Assembly: GCA_905215125.1 (NCBI GenBank)
Contig: CAJMOV010000116.1
Span: 1-6,479 of the forward strand
DNA from: an uncultured bacterium
Lineage (GTDB): Bacteria > Bacillota > Clostridia > Oscillospirales > Butyricicoccaceae
Length of the DNA: 6,479 bases
Direction: 5' to 3'
Part shown: positions 1 through 5,369 of the stretch, one piece after another
Layout of the letters: each line of letters opens with the position of its first letter
Position numbering within the stretch: the stretch's first letter is position 1
Notes under the pieces: generated by a model
What the model was told of the DNA's origin: nothing
The model's input: the letters and a program-made list of their open reading frames with translations, nothing else
The model's database searches: none
Position numbers and translations under genes: made by a program

Positions 1-317
1 GTGATGATTTTGACAGTTTCCGTTTCGGTGTTGTTGGGGTTGAGACCGCCGACGTTGGTCAGCGCCAGCCGGCCGTTCGGCTTGATGTAGTTGATGACGG
101 CGCCCAGCGTGTCCACATGGGCAAGCAGCATGATGGGATTGCCGCTTCCGCCCAGATGGACGGTGACGCCCCCTTTATTGAGCTTTTTGGGCTGATAGCC
201 CAGGGCGGTCAGCTCTTTGAGCAGATAATCCTGGGCCTGCTCGGTATAACCGGAGGGGCTGTCGATACGGATGATGTTTTCCAGCTGCTGAAGCATATAA
301 TCCTGAATCTTCTGCAT
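1..317 (-). CDS. M42-family metallo-aminopeptidase, N-terminal part (gene continues beyond left edge)
   Basis: Only the first 105 codons are in the window. The protein starts MQKIQDYMLQQLENIIRIDS and continues with a PSGYT segment (residues 21-25), then a beta strand ending in MLLAHVDTLG (63-72). In M42/M20-type co-catalytic zinc peptidases the His of the AHVDT motif (here H67) is a metal ligand and the following Asp (D69) supports the catalytic base. The stretch after it (GAVINYIKPNGRLALTNVGG, 72-91) matches the usual M42 pattern, in which the peptidase fold is followed by a strand-rich insert domain. Family members are cytoplasmic oligomers that remove N-terminal residues from peptides; substrate preference cannot be read from this fragment. 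The start at 317 is supported by AAGGAGG (328-334) ten bases upstream and a good promoter beyond it. The gene has its own promoter and sits downstream of the ATPase terminator, so it is probably not cotranscribed with the ATPase. The remaining zinc ligands and the 3' end lie outside the window. Confidence 0.85.
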   Translation of the reverse strand, partial: MQKIQDYMLQQLENIIRIDSPSGYTEQAQDYLLKELTALGYQPKKLNKGGVTVHLGGSGNPIMLLAHVDTLGAVINYIKPNGRLALTNVGGLNPNNTETETVKII

Positions 318-352
318 GGTGGGAGTGCCTCCTTATTTGTCTTTATGCGTCC

Positions 353-381
353 AGTATAGCAAAACAGGGGGCAAAAGACAA
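353..381 (-). promoter_or_regulatory. Promoter of the M42 peptidase gene
   Basis: On the minus strand, TTGTCT (381-376) and TATACT (358-353) are separated by exactly 17 bases. The -10 box is preceded by TGC, an extended -10. Transcription would start near 346, giving a leader of about 29 bases that contains the AAGGAGG ribosome site. It lies just after the terminator of the upstream ATPase gene. Confidence 0.8.
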
Positions 382-383
382 GA

Positions 384-410
384 AAAAAGCGCCGTATGCG
401 GGCGCTTTTT
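384..410 (-). terminator. Rho-independent terminator of the P-loop ATPase gene
   Basis: A perfect 10-base inverted repeat (AAAAAGCGCC at 384-393 and GGCGCTTTTT at 401-410) surrounds a 7-base loop. Read on the minus strand, the GC stem is followed by a run of T. It lies 15 bases after the ATPase stop codon (426-428). Confidence 0.88.
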
Positions 411-425
411 CAGGGGATATTGACA

Positions 426-1499
426 TCAGCGGCCAAGCTGCGCGATGATCTCCTCGGCACGGCGGTCAAGAGAGTCGACGTCGATGTGCGGGCGGTAGAT
501 TTCCTCAATGCGGTCGTGCAGGGCGTGTGCAGCGGCGATTTCGCGCACGGCGTCGTCCACAAGGGCTTCCGACAGCCGCATCAACAGCTTGGCGTGGCCG
601 CGCAGCTGCTTTTTGGGGCCGTAGTCGATGTAGGCGTCGACGCGGATGCGGCGGTAGGGCGCGCCGGCGTAAAAGCAGGACGGGCCGGACGTCGTAAAGC
701 CAAGAGACAGCTCGGGGATGAGCAGATGCCTGAGCTTCTCCGGCTCTTTGGCGCAGTAGCAGGCGTAGACGTCATAGCCGCGGGCAAGGGCCCCCTCCAG
801 CAGGGGCTCGAGCAGGCACGGGGCGAAGCCGAAGCTGTCGCATAAATCGTAAACGCGGCTGCACAGCGCGTCGATGGTACCGGAAAGACGCAGCACGCCG
901 TCGGGCGTGATGCCGTCGAGAAAGCGTTTTTTCAGCTTGCCGCGCCCCCCTTTTTTGTCGGGCATCTCGCGGGCGATGATGCCCTTGGCGCGCCGGCGGA
1001 GCCGGTCGGCGGCAAAGTAGGGGCGGATGGACTGGGTGATGTGCTCGTCAACCTGGGCCGCTGCCGAGATAAGCCGGTACGCCTGGGCGTAATGCTCCCT
1101 GCTTGCAGCCTGCAGCGTCAGCAGCGCAGGGTATTTGCCGCGCAGGGCTTGGCGGTCAGTATAGCCGGGCAGGGCGAGGTAGCCGCCCCTCGCGCCGGGA
1201 AAGCCGGGTTCCATAGCGTGGGGCGCCGTGGCGTCCACAACAGCTATGCGGCGTCCGGTGAGCACCATGCCGTCCAGGGAAGATGGGTCGCTCGAACAAT
1301 AGATGATTTCGACAAGCTCGCCGGGTGCGGCCAGGGCCGCCGCTATTTTGCGGATCATGGTCGATTTGCCGCTGCCGGGGCCGCTTTTCAGCATATAAAC
1401 GTCCCGATCAAAATCCTCGGCGGCCAGGTTTTCAAAAAAAGATACAAACCCGCGCCGGGAATTGGCGCCAAGGAAAAAAGCGCATTCTTTCTTGGGCAT
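426..1499 (-). CDS. Two-repeat P-loop ATPase-like protein (PRK06851-type), function unknown
   Basis: The 357-residue protein opens with a nucleotide-binding repeat. Walker A is GPGSGKST at residues 40-47, a conserved CSSDPSSLDG follows at 68-77, and a Walker B-like strand IAVVDATAPH at 85-94 contains D89. This arrangement, including the DATAPH and PGA segments, matches a family annotated only as hypothetical ATPase or nucleotide kinase (recalled as PRK06851); no biochemical role is known to me. A helical, Arg/Lys-rich stretch (about 116-192) leads to a second repeat from about 193. There FLDGITPDGV parallels FLGANSRRGF of the first repeat, and VYACYCAKEPEKL parallels VEIIYCSSDPSSL. The second repeat has no Walker A: the aligned stretch (about 216-233) reads VYDLCDSFGFAPCLLEPL. 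Nor does it have the DATAPH Asp. It is probably cytoplasmic, with no signal peptide or membrane segment. The start at 1499 has GGAGG (1508-1512) eight bases upstream. The gene is divergent from the deacetylase and ends at its own terminator. Confidence is high that it is a real gene and low on function. Confidence 0.85.
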   Translation of the reverse strand: MPKKECAFFLGANSRRGFVSFFENLAAEDFDRDVYMLKSGPGSGKSTMIRKIAAALAAPGELVEIIYCSSDPSSLDGMVLTGRRIAVVDATAPHAMEPGFPGARGGYLALPGYTDRQALRGKYPALLTLQAASREHYAQAYRLISAAAQVDEHITQSIRPYFAADRLRRRAKGIIAREMPDKKGGRGKLKKRFLDGITPDGVLRLSGTIDALCSRVYDLCDSFGFAPCLLEPLLEGALARGYDVYACYCAKEPEKLRHLLIPELSLGFTTSGPSCFYAGAPYRRIRVDAYIDYGPKKQLRGHAKLLMRLSEALVDDAVREIAAAHALHDRIEEIYRPHIDVDSLDRRAEEIIAQLGR

Positions 1500-1530
1500 A
1501 TGGGTTACCTCCGAAAAATAATCTCACGCC

Positions 1531-1559
1531 AGTATATGTAATTTCCTGCCGGAGGGGAA
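1531..1559 (-). promoter_or_regulatory. Probable promoter of the P-loop ATPase gene
   Basis: TATACT (1536-1531 on the minus strand) is preceded at 17 bases by TTCCCC (1559-1554), a weak -35. The predicted start near 1525 gives a leader of about 25 bases, similar to the other short-leader genes here. The -10 is convincing; the -35 is not. Confidence 0.55.
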
Positions 1560-1614
1560 CCGGTAAAAGCGCATTTCGGCGCCGCGAACGGTATAAAAAC
1601 GGGGAAGCCCAGGC

Positions 1615-1643
1615 TTGAAGTCCGATCCACGCCGCGCTATAAT
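1615..1643 (+). promoter_or_regulatory. Promoter of the polysaccharide deacetylase gene
   Basis: TTGAAG (1615-1620) and a consensus TATAAT (1638-1643) are separated by exactly 17 bases. Transcription would start near 1650, leaving an unusually long leader of about 117 bases. That leader is much richer in A and T than its surroundings and includes the palindrome GAAAATTTTC (1707-1716). Confidence 0.82.
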
Positions 1644-1766
1644 GGAGCGGAGGAGGAAAGCGACGTTTATTTTTCTTTTTCGCGCTTTTTAGTGAAACAA
1701 AGAGGGGAAAATTTTCGTCTAAATAGGGAAAACTGAAACGGGGGATAACAGAAATGAGGGAAAGCT

Positions 1767-3116
1767 ATGAGTAAGCATGTTATGCCGCCCAGCAAGAAGA
1801 GGGGAAAGCCCATGTGGCTGCTTCTGCTCGTCGCTGCGCTGGCGGCCGGCATGGCCATCTGGGCGCTGGCAGCGGCAATGGGCGGCAGCCGGGACGCCGC
1901 GCCGGACAGCTCGCAGGCAGACGGGCAGGGCGCTGGCAACGACGGACAGGCAGAGCCGGACGGCGGTCTGACGCCCGACGAGCTGGACGCCGAACGCGCA
2001 AAGCTGCTGGAGGAAGCGGAGCTTCTGACCCGCGGCTATTATTATGACGAAGCCATCGCCGCGCTGGAAAACGCCGGAGCCTTGGCAAACGAAGAGGTGG
2101 CGGCCGCTATCGCCGACATCACGGTGCAGAAGAACGCCCTGGTCAAATACGAGGGGCAGCCCTATCACGTCTTTTTCCACAGCCTGATCATCTACCCCGA
2201 GCTGGCCTTTGACGACAAGGGCCACCCGGCTGAGGGCTACAACATGTGGATGACGACGGTGGACGAGTTCAAGGCCATGCTGCCCCTGTTCCTGGAAAAC
2301 AACTTTGTTTTATACGATATCACCGAGCTGACCGAGGTGGTCGACGGCGTGGCCAGGCCCAAGGACATCTATCTTCCGCAGGGCAAAAAGCCCCTGATCA
2401 TTTCCATTGACGACGTCAGCTATTATGATTATATGGAGCCCGACGGCTTTGCCACCCGTCTTGTCATCAACGACAAGGGGGATGTTGTCACCGAGGTCAA
2501 GAACCTCGACGGCACGGTGACAGAGACCTATGACGGCGACGTCATGCCCATTGTCGATCAGTTTGTCAAAGAGCATCCGGAATTTTCCTTCCGCGGGGCT
2601 AAGGGGATCGTCGCCCCAACGGGATACCAGGGGGCCTTCGGTTACCGCATCACCGACCCCGACTGGTTTACCGAGGAGGAGTTCAAGCAGCTGTGCGACG
2701 ATGTCAAGGCCATCGCCCAGCGCCTGCGGGAGACAGGCTGGCAGATCGCCAGCCACAGCTATACCCACAACTCCTTCTGGCGGGGCGACATGACACTCAG
2801 CCAGGTGCAGGATGACCTGGGGCGCTGGAAGACGCTGATGGAGCCCTATGTCGGCGAGACCAATATTCTCATTACCCCCTTTGGCGGGCGGTTTGAGGAT
2901 GATCCCGCCATCTTCGACTATGTGGTGAATGAGATGGGCTATACCATTATCTGCCCCGTCGGGGCGGGGATGGCGACCTCTTACCAGGGCGCCGCCATGC
3001 TTCAGGATCGCCTGAACCTGGACGGCTATACCATGATCAAGCACCCCGAGCGCGTCAGCAAGCATTTCTTTGACCCGACGCCCATTGTCGATCCGGCCCG
3101 CCCCCCGCTTGACTGA
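1767..3116 (+). CDS. Membrane-anchored polysaccharide deacetylase (NodB / CE4 family)
   Basis: A 449-residue protein. A basic N-terminus (KKRGK, 10-14) precedes one hydrophobic segment (16-38) with no lipobox Cys, so it is probably a signal anchor or uncleaved signal peptide placing the rest outside the membrane. A Gly/Asp/Gln-rich linker (40-67) and a short TPR-like helical part (68-125) follow. The NodB-type domain occupies about 132-449. Its motifs are SIDDV (213-217: D215 candidate base, D216 metal ligand), HSYTH (330-334: H330 and H334 metal ligands) and ITPFGG (369-374). In motif 3 the usual Arg of RxPY/FG is replaced by Ile; R375 is nearby. H426 may be the motif 5 His. About 114 residues separate motifs 1 and 2, longer than in standard members, because of a strand-rich insert (about 226-258). 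CE4 enzymes hydrolyse N- or O-acetyl groups from peptidoglycan, chitin or other glycans; the substrate here is unknown. The start follows GAGGG (1756-1760). The gene is monocistronic, between its own promoter and a strong terminator. Confidence 0.9.
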   Translation: MSKHVMPPSKKRGKPMWLLLLVAALAAGMAIWALAAAMGGSRDAAPDSSQADGQGAGNDGQAEPDGGLTPDELDAERAKLLEEAELLTRGYYYDEAIAALENAGALANEEVAAAIADITVQKNALVKYEGQPYHVFFHSLIIYPELAFDDKGHPAEGYNMWMTTVDEFKAMLPLFLENNFVLYDITELTEVVDGVARPKDIYLPQGKKPLIISIDDVSYYDYMEPDGFATRLVINDKGDVVTEVKNLDGTVTETYDGDVMPIVDQFVKEHPEFSFRGAKGIVAPTGYQGAFGYRITDPDWFTEEEFKQLCDDVKAIAQRLRETGWQIASHSYTHNSFWRGDMTLSQVQDDLGRWKTLMEPYVGETNILITPFGGRFEDDPAIFDYVVNEMGYTIICPVGAGMATSYQGAAMLQDRLNLDGYTMIKHPERVSKHFFDPTPIVDPARPPLD

Positions 3117-3119
3117 CAG

Positions 3120-3164
3120 AAAAACCAAAGCCGCCGCGGTTTGTTTAACCGCGGCGGCTTTTTT
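3120..3164. terminator. Bidirectional terminator between convergent genes
   Basis: A 15-base perfect inverted repeat (3127-3141 and 3147-3161, core GCCGCCGCGG) has a 5-base loop. On the plus strand it ends in six T (3159-3164) just after the deacetylase stop. On the minus strand it is followed by GG and five T (3124-3120), so it can also end transcription of the small membrane gene at 3191-3535. Confidence 0.92.
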
Positions 3165-3190
3165 ACATCCCGCAGGGAGGGGCAGCGCGT

Positions 3191-3535
3191 TCATGCAAAT
3201 ATGATCCGGCAATGAAGCGCGAAGCCAAACAACGCCATGACCATAAAGACCAGCACCAGCAGCGCCATTTTGGTCCGCCCTGCCTTCCATTCCCCAAGGC
3301 CGAAAAACAGGACGAACAGCAGCAGCCCCACGTCGGCCAGCACAGAAGAAATGCGCGCCGTCGTTTCCGCCGGCATAAAGCTGGACAAAAAGGGAATGGG
3401 CAGCGCGCACAGGATGAGCAGGAGAAAGCCTGTCCGCCGGTAAGGGGCGTGGGGCTTGGGATCCGCGGCCGCGCCGGCTGTGTTTTCCGGCTGAGCCGGG
3501 TCGGCCTGGGTCTGGTGATTTGTGTCCTGCGCCAT
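3191..3535 (-). CDS. Small three-helix membrane protein, paralog of its upstream neighbour; function unknown
   Basis: A 114-residue protein of a family I do not recognise. Residues 1-31 form a polar Gln/Pro/Ala/Asp-rich tail, probably cytoplasmic and disordered. After YRR (32-34) come three hydrophobic segments at about 35-54, 67-80 and 90-107. The second is followed by GEWKAGR (81-87), a charged loop likely on the cytoplasmic side. The reading frame is open for 14 more codons upstream (to 3577), but the start at 3535 is chosen because GGGAGG (3544-3549) lies eight bases before it. The upstream codons would also overlap the promoter. The next gene on the strand encodes a clearly related protein that also starts MAQ. 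A terminator and a promoter separate the two, so they need not be coexpressed. The neighbouring deacetylase and LCP genes suggest an envelope role, but this is only context. Confidence 0.8.
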   Translation of the reverse strand: MAQDTNHQTQADPAQPENTAGAAADPKPHAPYRRTGFLLLILCALPIPFLSSFMPAETTARISSVLADVGLLLFVLFFGLGEWKAGRTKMALLVLVFMVMALFGFALHCRIIFA

Positions 3536-3543
3536 AGGTTCAT

Positions 3544-3549
3544 CCTCCC
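3544..3549 (-). promoter_or_regulatory. Ribosome binding site deciding the 3535 start
   Basis: GGGAGG on the minus strand, eight bases before ATG at 3535. It rules in this start over the in-frame ATG at 3577, which lies at or upstream of the predicted transcription start. Confidence 0.8.
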
Positions 3550-3565
3550 GATGTCGTTTGTCTTC

Positions 3566-3593
3566 AGTATAGCACAATTTACCGAAAAAGGAA
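3566..3593 (-). promoter_or_regulatory. Promoter of the downstream small membrane protein gene
   Basis: An extended -10, TGC followed by TATACT (3571-3566 on the minus strand), lies within ATTGTGCTATACT. The same 13 bases occur in the LCP gene promoter. The -35 is weak (TTCCTT at 3593-3588, 16 bases away). Predicted start is near 3559, leader about 23 bases. Confidence 0.65.
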
Positions 3594-3597
3594 GGGG

Positions 3598-3627
3598 AAA
3601 AAACAAAGCGGCGGGAAAACCCGCCGC
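3598..3627 (-). terminator. Terminator between the two small membrane protein genes
   Basis: On the minus strand GCGGCGGG (3627-3620), a TTTT loop and CCCGCCGC (3615-3608) form an 8-bp all-GC stem, followed by TTTGTTTTTTC (3607-3597). It begins about ten bases after the stop codon of the gene at 3638-3973. Confidence 0.88.
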
Positions 3628-3637
3628 CCGCTTGCTG

Positions 3638-3973
3638 TCAGAAGGCCGAGAACCACCGGACGAGAAAGGAAAGGACGGTCAGCGTCACCACCGCCAGAAT
3701 GATGCCGGCCTTCCGCGCGCGGCCCAGCTTCCACTCGCCGTAGGAGAAGAAAAGGCCGAAGAGAAAGATGCCGGCCCCGACGGTGTACGGGGCGTAAAGG
3801 TAAATAACGTCCGAGCTGGTCGCGGCGGCAACGACAAAAAGGGGAAGGAAGCCCAATACTAGACAGAGGAAGGCTAGCCGCCGCAGCGGGGGCCTGAGCT
3901 GCCCGTCGGGCGTCTGTGGGGAAGGGGAAGCCTGCGCTTCATCGCGGACGGGGTCACGGTTTTCCTGCGCCAT
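3638..3973 (-). CDS. Small three-helix membrane protein, paralog of its downstream neighbour; function unknown
   Basis: A 111-residue protein of unrecognised family. Residues 1-29 are a polar, Pro/Gln/Asp-rich tail starting MAQENRD. LRR (30-32) precedes three hydrophobic segments at about 33-51, 62-77 and 89-105. The second segment and the loop after it (GIFLFGLFFSYGEWKLGR, 68-85) match the equivalent stretch of the downstream neighbour at 12 of 18 positions, including GEWK and GR. The order of tail, RR, helix, helix, GEWK loop and helix is the same in both, so I infer a tandem duplication followed by strong divergence. The reading frame continues ten codons upstream to 4003, but the start at 3973 is preferred: AAGGAGG (3981-3987) lies seven bases before it. 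The gene has its own terminator and a probable promoter. Confidence 0.8.
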   Translation of the reverse strand: MAQENRDPVRDEAQASPSPQTPDGQLRPPLRRLAFLCLVLGFLPLFVVAAATSSDVIYLYAPYTVGAGIFLFGLFFSYGEWKLGRARKAGIILAVVTLTVLSFLVRWFSAF

Positions 3974-3980
3974 AAGAGTG

Positions 3981-3987
3981 CCTCCTT
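3981..3987 (-). promoter_or_regulatory. Ribosome binding site deciding the 3973 start
   Basis: AAGGAGG on the minus strand, seven bases before ATG at 3973. The alternative upstream ATG at 4003 has no comparable site and overlaps the predicted -10 box. Confidence 0.82.
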
Positions 3988-4001
3988 TTCCTGTTTGCAA
4001 C

Positions 4002-4030
4002 ATCGTACCACAAAGACAGCCAAAAGGAAA
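4002..4030 (-). promoter_or_regulatory. Possible promoter of the upstream small membrane protein gene
   Basis: TACGAT (4007-4002 on the minus strand) with a preceding TGG could be an extended -10. A 17-base spacer leads to TTTCCT (4030-4025), a weak -35. The position gives a leader of about 22 bases, like the neighbouring genes, and it lies between the LCP terminator and the ribosome site. The boxes themselves are poor. Confidence 0.4.
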
Positions 4031-4031
4031 G

Positions 4032-4058
4032 AAAAAGCCCCCTTGCGGGGAGGCTTTT
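4032..4058 (-). terminator. Rho-independent terminator of the LCP gene
   Basis: Read on the minus strand, AAAAGCCTCCCC (4058-4047) pairs with GGGGGCTTTT (4042-4033), with one bulged base and a short loop. A five-T run (4036-4032) follows. It starts two bases after the LCP stop codon (4060-4062). Confidence 0.82.
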
Positions 4059-4059
4059 G

Positions 4060-5097
4060 TCAGCTTTCCAGATGAATGATATTGAGATCCTCTTCTTCGA
4101 TATCCAGGTTATAGGGATTGACCGTCTCGTTGAGCAGCTCGCAGACGGCTGTCTTGTCCAGATAAACGTAGGACAGGCCCTTGTAATTGCCCGTCGACGC
4201 CACCGGCATCTGGTAGAAATGGACATTCTGGTCGAAGTCGATCTCATCGACGACGTTGGTGTAAAACCACACCATATCCTTAACCGGCATGTTGGTTTCA
4301 ACGCTTTCATTGACGATGGGGATGATTTCCGTCACCTGCGACAGGCTGAAATTGCTCAACACCTTTTTGGCGACGGCAATGAGAAAATTGCGCTGCAGCT
4401 CCATACGGCCGAAGTCCGACTGGGCGGTGCCGCGGTAGCGCACAAGCTGGATGGCCTTTTTGCCGTCCAAGGTCTGGAGACCTTTTTTCAGGTTGATGGT
4501 GTATTTGGAATCGGCGTCGGGATGGTACATGTTATAGGGGACGTCAAATTCAACCCCGTCGATCAGGTCGACAATCTTAACAAAGGATTCCACGTTGACG
4601 ACGCAGTAAAAATCAGGGTAGATGGTGGTGATGTCCTGCACCTCGCGGCACAGCTCTTCAATGCCGTCGCGCCCGTAAGCGCCGTTGATTTTCTTGTTGC
4701 GCTCGTCAATGTCCACCATGGTGTCGCGCGGGATGGAGATGACGTTGACGATGTCCTTTTCCGAGTCGATGGAGGCCAGCATGATGGTGTCGGTGTTGTA
4801 ATTGTCCAGCGTGCCGACCAGCAGCATGGTATAAAAGCCGCTCTTGCGCACGCGCTCGGGCGTGTCGTCGCTGGTTTCGGGCGGCGTCGTTTCCGTAATT
4901 GTGGTGTCGTCCGGCTCGGGGTCGGGCTGCGGCGGCTCAACCTGCGCCGGCGGGGTGAGAAAATAGACGACCAGCCAGATGACAGGGGAGACGGTCAGTA
5001 TTCCAGCAACGGACAGGATGCGCCGCCTGCGCCTGCGCTTTGCGTTGGACAGCTTGGGTTTCCTGTTCGGCTTGGCGTATTGTTCGTGTCGGCCCAT
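4060..5097 (-). CDS. LytR-CpsA-Psr (LCP) family cell-wall polymer transferase
   Basis: A 345-residue membrane protein. A basic cytoplasmic tail ending in six Arg (21-26) precedes one transmembrane helix (about 27-47). A Pro/Asp/Glu/Thr-rich linker (48-82) then leads to an extracellular LCP domain (about 86-345). Family signatures are the TDT segment (102-104), ISIPRDT (120-126, R124), KINGAYG (136-142) and VRYRGTAQSDFGRMELQR (219-236). The last carries R220, R222, R231 and Q235, which match the phosphate- and lipid-binding Arg/Gln set known from pneumococcal Cps2A. LCP enzymes move undecaprenyl-phosphate-linked glycans, such as teichoic acid or capsule, onto peptidoglycan or proteins. The polymer handled here is not known. 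The frame stays open to 5352, but the start at 5097 is chosen because GGGAG (5106-5110) lies eight bases upstream and the extra stretch spans the promoter. The gene is divergent from gltX and ends at its own terminator. Confidence 0.93.
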   Translation of the reverse strand: MGRHEQYAKPNRKPKLSNAKRRRRRRILSVAGILTVSPVIWLVVYFLTPPAQVEPPQPDPEPDDTTITETTPPETSDDTPERVRKSGFYTMLLVGTLDNYNTDTIMLASIDSEKDIVNVISIPRDTMVDIDERNKKINGAYGRDGIEELCREVQDITTIYPDFYCVVNVESFVKIVDLIDGVEFDVPYNMYHPDADSKYTINLKKGLQTLDGKKAIQLVRYRGTAQSDFGRMELQRNFLIAVAKKVLSNFSLSQVTEIIPIVNESVETNMPVKDMVWFYTNVVDEIDFDQNVHFYQMPVASTGNYKGLSYVYLDKTAVCELLNETVNPYNLDIEEEDLNIIHLES

Positions 5098-5105
5098 GAT
5101 CAAAA

Positions 5106-5110
5106 CTCCC
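5106..5110 (-). promoter_or_regulatory. Ribosome binding site deciding the 5097 start of the LCP gene
   Basis: GGGAG on the minus strand, eight bases before ATG at 5097. It sets the protein at 345 residues; the 85 additional in-frame codons upstream do not resemble the LCP family and cross the promoter. Confidence 0.75.
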
Positions 5111-5159
5111 GTACCTTTTGATGGTGGCATGCGACGGCAAAAAATAGACGTTCTTCGAT

Positions 5160-5188
5160 AGTATAGCACAATGCGTCGCCGCTTTCTA
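5160..5188 (-). promoter_or_regulatory. Promoter of the LCP gene
   Basis: On the minus strand TAGAAA (5188-5183), a 17-base spacer and TATACT (5165-5160) with a preceding TGC. The -10 region ATTGTGCTATACT is identical over 13 bases to that of the small membrane protein gene at 3191-3535. Start is predicted near 5153, leader about 56 bases. Confidence 0.75.
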
Positions 5189-5263
5189 CCCATTAAAAAA
5201 ACTTTAACAAAATTTTTCGTTCCTCTCCGCCGGCGGCTTCCGGGTGCAAAGGGCTTGTTTTTC

Positions 5264-5292
5264 TTGCGGATGGTGGAAAAATGATCTATAAT
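5264..5292 (+). promoter_or_regulatory. Promoter of gltX
   Basis: TTGCGG (5264-5269) and a consensus TATAAT (5287-5292) are separated by 17 bases. Transcription would start near 5299, leaving a leader of about 71 bases with two hairpins. It lies back-to-back with the LCP promoter, with roughly 75 bases between the two -35 boxes. Confidence 0.78.
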
Positions 5293-5310
5293 TACTTTAA
5301 CTGTCAATAT

Positions 5311-5347
5311 GCCCATGGAAAAATGGGTCAAGCCCGCGTCGCGCGGG
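5311..5347 (+). other. Two adjacent hairpins in the gltX leader
   Basis: CCCAT (5312-5316) pairs with ATGGG (5323-5327), extendable by one G-U pair. Five bases later CCCGCG (5333-5338) pairs with CGCGGG (5342-5347) around a three-base loop. Neither is followed by a T tract, so they do not look like terminators. The second ends about 13 bases before the ribosome site and could affect translation or message stability. No T-box signature (such as the AGGGTGGNACCGCG core) is present. Confidence 0.5.
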
Positions 5348-5369
5348 AACAAACTTGTATGGAGTTGAG

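Noticed and set aside
396..845. 149-codon open frame on the plus strand
   Set aside because: It lies antisense to the ATPase and begins inside the terminator hairpin, with no domain signal.
1657..1688. Possible attenuator hairpin in the deacetylase leader
   Set aside because: The stem is only six base pairs with a 20-base loop, too weak to call as a terminator.
1642..1692. A 16-codon leader peptide frame (ATG at 1642)
   Set aside because: Its ATG overlaps the TATAAT box, upstream of the predicted transcription start, and it has no ribosome site.
2310..3410. 366-codon open frame on the minus strand
   Set aside because: It is antisense to the deacetylase and crosses the strong bidirectional terminator. 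Its protein is rich in Gly/Ala/His/Asp without recognisable motifs, as expected for a shadow in GC-rich DNA.
3212..3862. 216-codon open frame on the plus strand covering both small membrane genes
   Set aside because: Its product is a Lys/Arg/Gln/His-rich sequence, the usual antisense of hydrophobic helices. The minus-strand genes have ribosome sites, terminators and matching paralogy.
4057..5121. 354-codon open frame on the plus strand
   Set aside because: It is the exact antisense of the LCP gene, whose family motifs are clear on the other strand. The Val/Asp/His-rich product is a typical shadow, and no ribosome site or promoter was seen.
5299..5369. T-box riboswitch before gltX
   Set aside because: The leader is about 71 bases, with no T-box core sequence, no specifier loop and no terminator hairpin.
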